NCBI GenBank assembly: GCA_038230695.1
Contig: JBBRMT010000003.1
Span: 1 to 54,247 of the forward strand
Length of the DNA: 54,247 bases
Direction: 5' to 3'
From: QHBQ01 sp038230695
GTDB lineage: Bacteria; Chloroflexota; Chloroflexia; QHBQ01
Shown: in pieces, positions 7,508 to 16,698 of the stretch
Layout of the letters: the number at the start of each line of letters is the position of its first letter
Numbering within the stretch: the stretch's first letter is position 1
The notes under the pieces: model-generated
Told to the model about the DNA's origin: nothing
The model's input: the letters and a program-made list of their open reading frames with translations, nothing else
Database searches by the model: none
Made by a program: the position numbers and the translations under genes

Positions 7508-10500
7508 GTGAACAAACGACAGGCAGGGGCGAAGTGGCTGAACCTGCTACTGGTCAGCATGATGATCATGGCGGTGGTGGGCGGGTTGCCCGCCAGCGCC
7601 GCTCCCAGCGCCCAACCGAGCAGCCAACTGGCGGACCAACCCCCTACCGCCAACCACAGTGTAAATGCTGCGCCCGTCACCCTGGCTCATGAAGATAGCC
7701 GCCTGCCCGCCCCCCTGGCTAGCACGGCGGCAGCAGCGACGCTTACCCACGAGGACAGCCGCCTACCCGCCAGCGCGATGCGCCCTGCCACCTTCCACAC
7801 ACCGGTGGTTGATGGGGTGATCAACGCGGGCGAATACGGCAGCGATGTTAACGGTCAGAATCAGCAGACCAGTGGCAGTACGGTCTGGCACATGACCTGG
7901 GATGCCACCAACCTCTATATCGCGATCAGCGGCGCGAACGTTGGTGAGGGCGCAGTCGTCTACATAGACAACCATCCGCTCACCCCCATCAACGGTGGCA
8001 CCAATGCAGACGGCACCAACGTGGGTTATAACTACGATGGCACCAACTTCGCCGCCTTGCAGTTCCGCGCCGATTTCGTTACCTACATCAAGAGCAGCTA
8101 CCGCGAGTATCGCACCGCCAACGGCGCGAACGGCTGGTCGGGGCCAACCGCCGGTTATGGCAGCTACGCCGACAACAGTGGCACGAACACCCGCGAACTC
8201 GCCATCCCCTGGACCGCAATCAACGCCAGTGGTCTGCCGAGCAGCTTCGCCTGGTTTGGCTATATCACCAGCCCCGGCGGCTTTGTCTACGGCCCTGCAC
8301 CAACCGCCAATGCAGGTGGTACGATAGGCGCTAGCGCCCGCTATGAGCGTTACTACGCGGTGAACGACACCAGCAACACCAGCAATGCCACCTACCCCTT
8401 CGCTCACGACAGCTACGTGTTCAACAACACCGCCAACGAGAGCAACTTCGGCGCTATTAGCGTCTGGGACTTCACCATGAACTCGCCCGGCCTGAGCATC
8501 ATCCGCACCAGCGGTGGGGGTGGACAGTGGAACATTGCCGATTATCTGCGGGTAGACAACGGCAGCGTCGGCTTCGGCACAGCCACCACCCCAGCGATAG
8601 TCGGCGGCGATGTGTACATGGGCAGCAACGGCAGCATCACTCTCTCTACTGCAATTGGCGGCGACATCAGCATCGGCGGCAACTTCACCGATGTCAACAC
8701 CTCTGGTCCCTGGCAGCCACAGAACCGCACCGTCACCTTCGATGGGGTTACAACCCAGACCATCACCCTCGGTACGCTCAACAACCTCTACGAGAATATG
8801 CCCTACCTGGTGGTCGCCACCCCCCTGCTCAACTGCGTGCGTGGCAACGGCCTCTCCATCGCCTACACTCTAACCATCAACGCGGGAGCCGACTTCGCCC
8901 CCGATTGCCAGATCTTCGCGGGCAGCGACATCGTCAATAATGGCACGCTTGCCCCCAGCTACTCCTTCCAGATGTACAACTACGATAGCCTGCTGCACAC
9001 TTTCACCAACAACGCCAGTTTCCTACCTACCGGCCCCAACTTCGACTTGCAAGGCTTCACCGATAACGACTTCCTGGTGGTCAACAATGCGGGCGGCAAC
9101 TTCAACGCTGGTGTCGCTGGCACCCAGTTCCGCATCTACGGCAATACTACTTTCACTGGCACCAATCTGTATTTCGGCAACCTGTACATCAACAACAGCC
9201 CCGCCAACAACGTGCTGACCGGCACCAACGGCACTATCTTTATAAGCAGCTACTTCAACGCCTACGGCACCTATCGTGGACAGAGCGGCACCGTCGTCTT
9301 CAATGGCAACGCCAGCCTGTTCAGCTCCGCCGGCGGCGACATTCAGTTGCACGACATCAGCGTGCCATCCGGTAACTCCATGGCGATGGGCCTCAGCGGC
9401 GCACTGCTGAAGGTTGACGGCAATATCAGCAACCTGGGGGCGATCAGCGACCTCACCAATGTGGATGCGGTCAACTTCAATGGCAGCACCGCAATTACTG
9501 GCGGAGGCGCTACCCAGTTCGGCTCAGTCAACATCTCAAGTACACTTACTGCGCCCAGCAACGTGATGAACGTTACCGGCAGCTTTACCAACACCGGCAC
9601 CTTCACTGCTAACGGCGGCACCGTGTATATGAGCGGCAATGGCAACAGCCACAATCTTGCCCTCAATGTGCCGACCACCTTCAACAACCTCACCGTTGAC
9701 ACCAACGCGCTGCTAATCGAAACCGTTTCCGCTAACAACGCCACCGTTGCTGGCACCCTCAGCAACCTCGGTACCATCCAAAAGACGCAGAGCGTCTCTG
9801 GCGGCGGCAACGTAGACTTCGGCCTCACGGCGGTCAGCATGAATGTGACCACTGTAGGCAACCTCACTAAGCTCCAGATTGATCGGGTTGACCGTAATCA
9901 CCCCAATGCGCCGCCCAACATTCAGACTGGGCGTTACTGGGGCATCTCTACCGGCACACTAGGGTCTAATCCCCACGGGTTTAGCGGCATGGTGGACCTC
10001 ACCCTGTTCCACAACAATGTTCCCAACCCGCAAGCCTGCCAGTATACCGGCTTCGGCACGAACTGGAACTGCGCCGCCAACTCCTATACCAGCAGCACAG
10101 TTACTCGCAATGCGGTTGACGCTAACACCCTGATGAGTATATGGGCGGTTGGCTCGCCGTTGCCCACTGTCACACCGACCATTCCACCAACCGATACCCC
10201 GACCGATACGCCAACCGATACCCCGACCGCCACAGCGACTCTCACCAATAGCCTGCCCACCGCAATTCCCAGCGACACAGTAGTTCCCAGCCCCACTCCG
10301 TGTAGCCCTGAGCAGGTGCAGAATGGTGGGTTTGAAACGGGAGACTTTACTGGCTGGACCGTAAATGGCACCAATGGTCCGCCAGCGGTATATAACTTCA
10401 ACCCTCATACTGGCACTTACTCTGCGGCGCTAGGCGATCTACCGCTAAATCGGCGCACCGGCAAAGGCGCGTCTCCGAGCGGCCCAGTTCCGGGATCCAG

Positions 10501-12454
10501 GCCAGAGGTCACACCCGGCCCTAATGACAGTTCCATCTATCAATCGCTAACCGTCCCCAACGGCAGCAGCGCTCTCAACTTCTGGTACTTCCCTAGCACA
10601 AGCGAAACCATCACCAACGTATGGCAGGATGCTTACGTCGAAGACTCCAGCGGCAATATCCTCGCTACGGTGCTGCACGTCGCTAGCAACGACCTGACCT
10701 GGGATAACGTCACCTACGATATGAGCGCTTTCGCGGGACAGAATGTGCGTATCGAGTTCCTGGTACACAACGGTGGGGTGAACTTTGATACCTATATGTA
10801 CCTCGACGACGTTTCGCTGACTGCATCTTGTATCACGCCCAGCGATACTCCAACCTTGACCGCCACCGATACCGCAACCAGCCCGCCAACTGACACGCCC
10901 ACTATTACCGCTACCCCTACACCGGGCCTGCCTACCCAGATACCCACTGTAGACACCACCACACCCAGCCCCACTCCTTGTGTTGATGTCATCGTTAATG
11001 GCGGGTTCGAGACCGGCGACCTTACCGGCTGGACGGTAAATGGCTCCAGCCAGCCCCCGTTCGTAGTCTCCTTCCCTCACAACGGTAATTACTCGGCGGC
11101 GCTTGGCGATTTCGGCGGCGCACGCGCTGGCAACAAGGGTCGTTTGCCGAACGGCGCTGTGCCATTGCCCCGACCAGAAGTCACCCCCGCGCCCGGTGAT
11201 AGCTCGATTTACCAGCAGGTCAACGTCCCCAGCGGCAGCAGCACCCTTAGCTTCTGGTTCTGGGGCAACACCAGCGAAACGCTGCCCAACGTCTACCAGG
11301 ATGTCTACGTCGAAGACAACCAGGGCAACATCCTCGCCACCGTGATGCACGTCGCTAACTCCGACAACACCTGGGAGAATGTCACCTACGATATGACCCC
11401 CTTCCTAAACCAGGATGTACGCATCGAGTTCCTGGTACACAATGGCGGTGCCAACCTTGACACCTTTATGTACGTGGATGATGTGGCGTTGACTGGCCCA
11501 TGCACTTCGCCCAGCGAAACGCCAACGCTGACTGCTACCGATTCACCGACCAGCACGCCGACCGCCACTGCCACTGAAACAGCAACCAGCAGCGCGACTG
11601 CCACTGCTACAGCGACTAACAGCGCAACTGCGTCTGCCACAAACACGGCCACCAGCACCGCGACTGCCACGGATACAGCGATTGCCACCGCTACAGCGAC
11701 CATCAGCGCAACAGCGACCGCCACCGCATCCAGCACACCGTTGCCGCCCACCAATACGCCCACTGGCACGCTAGTGCCAGCCACTAACACCGCCACGGCC
11801 ACCAACACGCCAATCGGCACGGCCACTATCGCCCTACCCAGCCCCACACCAACCGACTGCCCCAACCCGTTTATAGACATCAACGGCAACGTCTTCTACA
11901 CGGCTATCCATTATCTCAGTTGCCGCAATGTGGTTCACGGTGTGGATTACATCCACTACGTGCCAGCAGGCACTTCGACCCGCGGCCAGTTTGCCAAGGT
12001 AGTAGTGCTCGGCTTTGGCCTACCGCTCTCCACGCCGACTAGCGGACAATCCTTCACCGATGTGCCGCCCAGCTACTTCGGCTACCTCTTCATCGAGAGC
12101 GGCCATAGCGATGGCATTCTCCAGGGCTATACCCTGGCCCAATGCGCTGCAGCGGGCGCTGTGTATCCTTGCTACCAACCCAACCGCTTCATCACCCGCG
12201 CCGAACTGACCAAGCTGGTAGTAATTGCCGCCGGGTTCACACCGGCAACCCCGCCGAGCGGACAGGCATTCACCGACGTGCCGCCCAGCTATTGGGCCTA
12301 TGTCTACATCGAAACTGCGTTTGCCCAGCACGTAGTGGGTGGCTACCCCGACCATACCTTCCGCCCCGCCCAGCCCATTCGCCGCGACGAGATGGCCCAG
12401 ATTGTCTACAAGGGTGTCATCTCGCCCAGCCGCGTCCAGTGGCAACGCCCTTAA
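7508..12454 (+). CDS. Large secreted SLH-domain surface protein
   Basis: A 1648-residue exported protein. I chose the GTG at 7508 because GGAG lies 9 nt upstream and a signal peptide follows directly (KRQAGAKWLN, a hydrophobic run, then PASA-APS). The in-frame ATG at 7439 would put charged residues before the signal. Regions in order: a Pro/Ala linker; a CBM9-like domain (~95-290; VVDGVINAGEY, YIAISG); a long Asn/Gly/Thr-rich beta region (~300-860); two copies of a jellyroll-like module beginning NGGFETGDxTGWTVNG (nt 10320-10830 and 10985-11500) and ending in DDVxLT; Thr/Pro and Thr/Ala linkers; and C-terminal SLH repeats (from ~1453). It is probably a carbohydrate-binding cell-surface component. 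No catalytic residues are recognised. Confidence 0.88.
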   Translation: MNKRQAGAKWLNLLLVSMMIMAVVGGLPASAAPSAQPSSQLADQPPTANHSVNAAPVTLAHEDSRLPAPLASTAAAATLTHEDSRLPASAMRPATFHTPVVDGVINAGEYGSDVNGQNQQTSGSTVWHMTWDATNLYIAISGANVGEGAVVYIDNHPLTPINGGTNADGTNVGYNYDGTNFAALQFRADFVTYIKSSYREYRTANGANGWSGPTAGYGSYADNSGTNTRELAIPWTAINASGLPSSFAWFGYITSPGGFVYGPAPTANAGGTIGASARYERYYAVNDTSNTSNATYPFAHDSYVFNNTANESNFGAISVWDFTMNSPGLSIIRTSGGGGQWNIADYLRVDNGSVGFGTATTPAIVGGDVYMGSNGSITLSTAIGGDISIGGNFTDVNTSGPWQPQNRTVTFDGVTTQTITLGTLNNLYENMPYLVVATPLLNCVRGNGLSIAYTLTINAGADFAPDCQIFAGSDIVNNGTLAPSYSFQMYNYDSLLHTFTNNASFLPTGPNFDLQGFTDNDFLVVNNAGGNFNAGVAGTQFRIYGNTTFTGTNLYFGNLYINNSPANNVLTGTNGTIFISSYFNAYGTYRGQSGTVVFNGNASLFSSAGGDIQLHDISVPSGNSMAMGLSGALLKVDGNISNLGAISDLTNVDAVNFNGSTAITGGGATQFGSVNISSTLTAPSNVMNVTGSFTNTGTFTANGGTVYMSGNGNSHNLALNVPTTFNNLTVDTNALLIETVSANNATVAGTLSNLGTIQKTQSVSGGGNVDFGLTAVSMNVTTVGNLTKLQIDRVDRNHPNAPPNIQTGRYWGISTGTLGSNPHGFSGMVDLTLFHNNVPNPQACQYTGFGTNWNCAANSYTSSTVTRNAVDANTLMSIWAVGSPLPTVTPTIPPTDTPTDTPTDTPTATATLTNSLPTAIPSDTVVPSPTPCSPEQVQNGGFETGDFTGWTVNGTNGPPAVYNFNPHTGTYSAALGDLPLNRRTGKGASPSGPVPGSRPEVTPGPNDSSIYQSLTVPNGSSALNFWYFPSTSETITNVWQDAYVEDSSGNILATVLHVASNDLTWDNVTYDMSAFAGQNVRIEFLVHNGGVNFDTYMYLDDVSLTASCITPSDTPTLTATDTATSPPTDTPTITATPTPGLPTQIPTVDTTTPSPTPCVDVIVNGGFETGDLTGWTVNGSSQPPFVVSFPHNGNYSAALGDFGGARAGNKGRLPNGAVPLPRPEVTPAPGDSSIYQQVNVPSGSSTLSFWFWGNTSETLPNVYQDVYVEDNQGNILATVMHVANSDNTWENVTYDMTPFLNQDVRIEFLVHNGGANLDTFMYVDDVALTGPCTSPSETPTLTATDSPTSTPTATATETATSSATATATATNSATASATNTATSTATATDTAIATATATISATATATASSTPLPPTNTPTGTLVPATNTATATNTPIGTATIALPSPTPTDCPNPFIDINGNVFYTAIHYLSCRNVVHGVDYIHYVPAGTSTRGQFAKVVVLGFGLPLSTPTSGQSFTDVPPSYFGYLFIESGHSDGILQGYTLAQCAAAGAVYPCYQPNRFITRAELTKLVVIAAGFTPATPPSGQAFTDVPPSYWAYVYIETAFAQHVVGGYPDHTFRPAQPIRRDEMAQIVYKGVISPSRVQWQRP

Positions 12455-12478
12455 GCTGTAGGCGGCAGACAAAATAAT

Positions 12479-12514
12479 AACGGCCCCGCAGCGTAAAGTT
12501 GCGGGGCCGTTTTC
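12479..12514 (+). terminator. Rho-independent terminator after the SLH protein gene
   Basis: The GC-rich stem AACGGCCCCGCAGC / GTTGCGGGGCCGTT has a 4-5 nt loop and is followed by TTTTC, 25 nt after the stop codon. One G-U-type mismatch lies near the loop. This is the clearest intrinsic terminator in the window. Confidence 0.85.
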
Positions 12515-12546
12515 TTGGTTATGATGAGCATTGCCATAAGTCAACA

Positions 12547-12597
12547 GGGCGGGATAAATCTCGCCCCTACATCTTCATTCATAATTCATAATTGTTT
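12547..12597. repeat. REP-like palindrome plus heptamer array at the 3' end of the UDG gene
   Basis: GGGCGGGATAAATCTCGCCC (12547-12566) is followed by CCTAC and the heptamers ATTCATA, ATTCATA, ATTGTTT (12577-12597). The stop codon of the minus-strand glycosylase gene (12586-12588) lies inside the array, so the array encodes the last residues of that protein. Confidence 0.75.
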
Positions 12598-13368
12598 GTA
12601 CAGTTCAGCCAGCTTGACCAGCGCCAGCTTGAGATCGTTGACCGTCACCTGTTGCATTCGCTCCAGGGCGGCACCCTCTTGTCGGATGGTGTAGGCAGGA
12701 TGGAAGGTGGCGATTGCCCAGGCTATATTCTCGTTACTGGGAGGGGTGGCAGGCGGAGCAGCGACGGGTGAAGCGTCGAACATCGAAAGCTGATTCTCGG
12801 CAGAGGCAGAGCCCGCCTTCAGGTCGCTGCCAGCGCCGGTGGGTAGCATGGTGGCGGGGATGGCCGGACCAGCGGCGGGGAACCACTGCCCGCGTTCCAT
12901 CGTCATCTTGAAGTCGCGGTGGATCACCTGGTTGGCGGCGGTTGCCCCCAGCGCAATGATGATGCGCGGTCGGATAATGTCAAGTTCGACGCTGATCCAG
13001 CGGTTGCAGGCGCGGATCTCTACCGCTGTCGGGGGGCGGTTAGTCTTGCGGTTGCCCTCCATCTTCAGCGGGCGCGACTTGACCACATTGGTAAGCCAGA
13101 CATCCTCGCGGCGGATGCCCGCCCCCCCCAACAACTGATTGAGTAGCTTGCCGGAGCGACCCACAAACGGGCGGGCCTCGCGGTCTTCATCCTCGCCCGG
13201 CGCTTCGCCCACAACCACGATTGGCGACAACACATTACCCTCGCCAAACACCATGTTGGTGCGGGTTTTGTAAAGTTCGCACGCCTGGCAGGCAATACCC
13301 TCGTCGCGCAGGCGAGTCATACGCTCCAGGATCTGCTGGGCCTCGGCTTGTGGGTTGGCGCTTGTCAC
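12586..13368 (-). CDS. Family 4 uracil-DNA glycosylase-like protein
   Basis: Family 4 enzymes remove uracil from DNA and carry a 4Fe-4S cluster. Signatures: CQAC (Cys27, Cys30), GEAPGEDEDREARPFVG (54-70), a LTNVVKSRP segment, RACNRW (Cys121), IIIALGATAANQ and FHPAYTIRQ near the C-terminus. The third cluster ligand, normally Cys in a VKCRP-type motif, is Ser98 here (TCG at 13077-13075). A low-complexity insert (~165-215) precedes the HPAY motif and contains QLSMF (193-197), which resembles a bacterial sliding-clamp binding peptide. The length of 260 exceeds the family's usual ~200-220. The start is GTG with GGAG upstream, 2 nt after the stop of 13371-14453, so the pair is translationally linked. 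Confidence 0.88.
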   Translation of the reverse strand: MTSANPQAEAQQILERMTRLRDEGIACQACELYKTRTNMVFGEGNVLSPIVVVGEAPGEDEDREARPFVGRSGKLLNQLLGGAGIRREDVWLTNVVKSRPLKMEGNRKTNRPPTAVEIRACNRWISVELDIIRPRIIIALGATAANQVIHRDFKMTMERGQWFPAAGPAIPATMLPTGAGSDLKAGSASAENQLSMFDASPVAAPPATPPSNENIAWAIATFHPAYTIRQEGAALERMQQVTVNDLKLALVKLAELYKQL

Positions 13369-13370
13369 GG

Positions 13371-14453
13371 CTACTGCTCCTCAATCGGTTGGGCAGCGGT
13401 TGCATCGGCAGGCAGTTGCTCGGCGTTCACCATCGCCAGGTCGTTAATCAGGCTGTTCATCGCCACCGCATAGAGCGATTGCAGAACGGGGTGTTCGCCC
13501 GGCTGCACCATATTGAACGAACCAGCGGCGAAGTTGGCAAGTTCGGCCATATCGCGGAAGCGTTGCGGGTCGTTCTGCTGCGCCCAGGCAGCCAGAGAGC
13601 GGAGGTCGGCAATCACGCGGGCGATGCGGGCCTCGTTATAGCGCAGGTTGATGGTGGTCTCCATCATCTTCTGCTGCTCCTGCTTCTCCTCGTCGTTGGG
13701 CTGCTCACGGCCTTCAGCCTGCGCCTTCTGCGTCATAGCGTAGATGCGTTGCGCGTCGTTCTCCAGATCGTTAGGCGGCGGCAACACGTTGTTCAGGTTG
13801 AGGAAGTTGACCAGGTAGGCAGTGCGGCCAAGCTGGCGTGCCATCCCCTCACCGTGACGTAGCAATAGGCGGGTATTGGGTTTCACCTCGCTGGCGGGTG
13901 GGATGTTTGCCATCATCTCTTGCATCTGGGCAAGTTGCTGGGCGGTATCCTGCATGGTCTGTAGCGCCATCTGCTTGAGCATAGGGTTGTCGCCTGGTTC
14001 CATCGTTTCCAGGCTCATCAACGCCACTGCCAGCACCGCAGCCTCCACGCTGTTCGGGTCGGTCTGCACCAGCACCATAAAGAGGGCAATTCGGATAGAC
14101 TGCTTTATCTCCGGTGTGGTCAGTTTCGCCACAACCTTGCCTAGAGCAACATCGAGGCTGGCGCTGATCTTGTCCTCTTCGGCGGCATCCTGCGCCCGCC
14201 CCAGCTTGTCGAGGTCGCGGCTGAGGGTTTCGAGCAAAGCGCCAGCGGCAGCCAGGTTGGGATAACGCAGGCTGGGGATTTGCGGCACGATCACGGGTAG
14301 CTGGGCGATAAAATCGGGCAGCGTATCGGGGCGGATCGCTTCGATGATGGACTTGACGGCGGCATCAATCTGGCTCTCCAAATCGGCAAGCTGCTGCTCG
14401 TAGCTGCGCTCGGCGCTGCCGGTTTGCTCCCCCATAATTAGGTCAGAAGACAT
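13371..14453 (-). CDS. Helical protein of unknown function, co-transcribed with the UDG gene
   Basis: 360 residues, strongly alpha-helical and charged, with no signal peptide or membrane helix. Visible features are an N-terminal coiled-coil-like stretch (YEQQLADLESQIDAAVKSI) and a Gln/Met-rich middle (LQTMQDTAQQLAQMQEMM). The start ATG has AAGGAG 6 nt upstream. The stop is 2 nt before the GTG of the uracil-DNA glycosylase, which implies a two-gene operon, so a role linked to DNA repair is possible. I do not recognise the family. Confidence 0.7.
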   Translation of the reverse strand: MSSDLIMGEQTGSAERSYEQQLADLESQIDAAVKSIIEAIRPDTLPDFIAQLPVIVPQIPSLRYPNLAAAGALLETLSRDLDKLGRAQDAAEEDKISASLDVALGKVVAKLTTPEIKQSIRIALFMVLVQTDPNSVEAAVLAVALMSLETMEPGDNPMLKQMALQTMQDTAQQLAQMQEMMANIPPASEVKPNTRLLLRHGEGMARQLGRTAYLVNFLNLNNVLPPPNDLENDAQRIYAMTQKAQAEGREQPNDEEKQEQQKMMETTINLRYNEARIARVIADLRSLAAWAQQNDPQRFRDMAELANFAAGSFNMVQPGEHPVLQSLYAVAMNSLINDLAMVNAEQLPADATAAQPIEEQ

Positions 14454-14607
14454 TCATTGCTCCTTGTATTGGTTTCTGGCTAAACTATACCAACTGCGCG
14501 TGGCAATGTCAACCGCAGGCTCTTTGGCATACAAAATGCAAAGCAGGCAATACGCAACGAAGCGGGGCGGTTAGAAAAACCGGGCCGCTTTGACTTTGTC
14601 CCACCAG

Positions 14608-14636
14608 TTGCGTAATAGGCGTGACTGTAATATAAT
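14608..14636 (+). promoter_or_regulatory. Candidate sigma70-type promoter for the 14743 gene
   Basis: TTGCGT (14608-14613), 17 bp, TATAAT (14631-14636). The -10 is a perfect match and the -35 is partial. It points toward the membrane protein gene and would give a leader of about 100 nt containing the two hairpins described next. Confidence 0.5.
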
Positions 14637-14659
14637 CAGTGCGACTAAGTTAGTTTGCA

Positions 14660-14705
14660 ACGGGCGCAGCAGTGTGCGCCCGTATGCCAGTAATTATCTG
14701 GCATA
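14660..14705 (+). promoter_or_regulatory. Two tandem hairpins in a leader region
   Basis: ACGGGCGCA/TGCGCCCGT (14660-14668 with 14675-14683, 6-nt loop) is followed at once by TATGCCAG/CTGGCATA (14683-14690 with 14698-14705, 7-nt loop). Both stems are perfect. They lie between the candidate promoter and the ribosome site. Neither is followed by a U-tract. Confidence 0.5.
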
Positions 14706-14742
14706 AAGTGTTACTCTAAAGGCGAAAGGAGAAAGTTCCGCT

Positions 14743-16368
14743 ATGTCCACGAACAATCCGCCTGGTGGCAGCTTCGGCCAGGAAGTGCAGAACGCTGGCA
14801 ACGCCGCTGGCAACACCGCGCAGAACGCAGGCCGAGGCATCGGCAATGCGATGAAAGGTGCAGAGGGCGATGCCGCGCAAGTTGGTAGCAGCATGAAAAA
14901 CGCACTCGATACCAGCGACTTGCAACGAAATCTCGACCTGGTAATGAGGGCGCTACGGGTCGCGCTTGATCCGGCTAAGATACTGGTCGCCATTATTGCC
15001 ACCTTCCTCTGGAATCTCTTCCTGGGGTTGATTGGCGGTTTGGGGCGGGTGATTGACAAGCAGCCATTCGACTATAGCCAGGGCTTCAGTATTGTACCTA
15101 GTTTTAACGGCTGGGGCAATGCCATCTTTAGCATCATCGCCCTACTGCTGTTCGCGTTGGGTTTCGCTATCATCTTCGGCACGGTAGTGAAGATGTGCAT
15201 AGATGAACTTAAGACCGGACGCAAGACATCATGGACGGCGGCTCTTAGCTTCGTCTTCAGCAATATGGGCGGCTTTATGCTTGCCCCTATACTGCTTGCG
15301 TTGCTCTATGCCGCTGTGGTGCTGGTGGAGGAGCTGATCGGCTTGCTTGGCCGCACTGGAGTAGGGCCGATCCTTGGCTACATTCTGTTCATCCCGCTTA
15401 TCCTGCTCAACCTGGTGCTAGTGGTAAGCGTGGTTGGCGGCAGCTTCATTCTCTTCCCCGTTGTCGCTGAGGAACGCCACAGCCCACTCGACGCGGTTGC
15501 CCGCGCCCTCGGTCTTATCCGTCGTGCCATTGGCCCAGTGGTTATCTTTGCAGTCATCTACCTGCTGCTGCTCGGCCTGTTCACCGCAGTGCTAAATCAG
15601 CTACTGGGTTATGGCATCAATTTGACTCAGCAGGTTTATAACGGGGTTGGCCCTGGTACTAGCCTCAACCTGAGTGGTCTACCGCCGGGCATGACGGTAC
15701 AGCAAGCCTGCCAACTAGCGCCACAAGCCTGTGCTGGTGGAAACGTGGACTATGCTAACACCGGGGCAGCGCTATCCTGGGCAATTGGGTTGGTGAATGC
15801 AGCGGTATCAGCGCTAGTGCTTATCGTTATCCCCGCTGCTGCTGCCTCGGCTCTGTTCCTCGACCTTGCGCCGAAGTATCCGCCGCTGCCCAAGCCGGTG
15901 AAGGTAGCGCAACCGCAGCCACAGTATCAGCAGCCACAGCAGCCGCCTTACGGCCAGCAGCCACAGCAGCCTCCCTATGGTCAGCAGCCGCCTTACGGCC
16001 AGCAGCCACAGCAGCCTCCCTATGGTCAGCAGCCACCTTACGGTCAGCAGCCACAGCAGCCGCCTTACGGCCAGCAGCCACAGCAGCCACCTTACCAGCA
16101 ACCCCAGCAACCTCCCTACAACCAGCAGGTCTACAGCCCGCCAGCCCCGCCGCCTGCTTACAATCAGCCGCCTACGGGCCAGCAGGGCAACCTGCCCGAC
16201 TCCTTGCAGTACGGCCAGCCACCCTATGTAGCGCCAACGCAATCCAGCTACGCGCCGCCCACTACCCCGGAGAGCATCCCGCCGACTACTATCGTAACTG
16301 ATCAGTCGAGCAGCGGCACCTCTGGTAGCGGTGGTAGCAATGATCCCAACGCTAGCAACGGTGTCTAG
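14743..16368 (+). CDS. Polytopic membrane protein with Pro/Gln/Tyr-rich repeat tail
   Basis: 541 residues. The soluble N-terminus (~1-80) is rich in Asn/Ala/Gly (QNAGNAAGNTAQNAGRG). A membrane part follows with about six hydrophobic helices between ~83 and ~375; conserved-looking cytoplasmic loops include KMCIDELKTGRKTSW and VVAEERHSPLDAVARALGLIRR. The cytoplasmic tail from ~390 has PYGQQPQQP repeats, encoded by degenerate 24-33 bp DNA repeats at about 15912-16110. AGGAG lies 11 nt before the ATG. The membrane core resembles generic DUF-type inner-membrane proteins seen with transporters, but I cannot name a family. The Pro/Gln tail suggests a scaffold. Confidence 0.75.
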   Translation: MSTNNPPGGSFGQEVQNAGNAAGNTAQNAGRGIGNAMKGAEGDAAQVGSSMKNALDTSDLQRNLDLVMRALRVALDPAKILVAIIATFLWNLFLGLIGGLGRVIDKQPFDYSQGFSIVPSFNGWGNAIFSIIALLLFALGFAIIFGTVVKMCIDELKTGRKTSWTAALSFVFSNMGGFMLAPILLALLYAAVVLVEELIGLLGRTGVGPILGYILFIPLILLNLVLVVSVVGGSFILFPVVAEERHSPLDAVARALGLIRRAIGPVVIFAVIYLLLLGLFTAVLNQLLGYGINLTQQVYNGVGPGTSLNLSGLPPGMTVQQACQLAPQACAGGNVDYANTGAALSWAIGLVNAAVSALVLIVIPAAAASALFLDLAPKYPPLPKPVKVAQPQPQYQQPQQPPYGQQPQQPPYGQQPPYGQQPQQPPYGQQPPYGQQPQQPPYGQQPQQPPYQQPQQPPYNQQVYSPPAPPPAYNQPPTGQQGNLPDSLQYGQPPYVAPTQSSYAPPTTPESIPPTTIVTDQSSSGTSGSGGSNDPNASNGV

Positions 16369-16391
16369 CCTGACCTTGCAGCAAAAGCCCA

Positions 16392-16425
16392 GCGGAGGGT
16401 GGCGAGATTTCTTGCCACCCTCCGC
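16392..16425. repeat. Perfect 12-bp hairpin downstream of the membrane protein gene
   Basis: GCGGAGGGTGGC (16392-16403) pairs exactly with GCCACCCTCCGC (16414-16425) across a 10-nt loop. It could act as a transcript end for 14743-16368, but no U-tract follows. It is nested beside the long hairpin element at 16430-16565. Confidence 0.6.
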
Positions 16426-16429
16426 TACT

Positions 16430-16565
16430 AAGCCCCCAGCTTGGGGCTGGGGAGAAATATCGAACCTCAACTAATGCTGAAGGGCAGCTGTTTACCCAGC
16501 AATTAACAGCTACGTCGGCATTGAGAGGAGGCGGCATTTCTCCCCCTAACCCCCGCTGGGGGCTT
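16430..16565. repeat. Long-hairpin element, copy 1 (~136 bp)
   Basis: Ends AAGCCCCCAGC... and ...GCTGGGGGCTT are inverted and extend about 30 bp to GGGGAGAAAT / ATTTCTCCCC. The centre also folds: AATGCTGAAGGGCAGCTGTTTA opposes TAACAGCTACGTCGGCATT. It is related to the copies at 45649-45788 and 46651-46791. No ORF is inside. The flanking GCAAAAGCCC (16381-16390) and GGGCTTTTGC (16560-16569) extend the pairing. It occupies most of the gap between 16368 and 16698. Confidence 0.75.
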
Positions 16566-16656
16566 TTGCGATCAGGTTCTGCCCTTGAACTTTGGCCTGC
16601 TATCTGCTAAGATAAACGGCAAGAGCAGCCCAAAAGACAAGGGAACGCATAACCAT

Positions 16657-16691
16657 AATCTGCAATCTGCAATCTGCAATCTGCAAAGGAG
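16657..16691. repeat. Heptamer array (AATCTGC x4) ending in a ribosome site
   Basis: Four exact AATCTGC units (16657-16684) are followed in the same register by AAAGGAG (16685-16691), the Shine-Dalgarno of the TTG start at 16699. Changes in repeat number would move upstream sequence relative to the ribosome site without altering the protein. Confidence 0.8.
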
Positions 16692-16698
16692 TGTCAAG

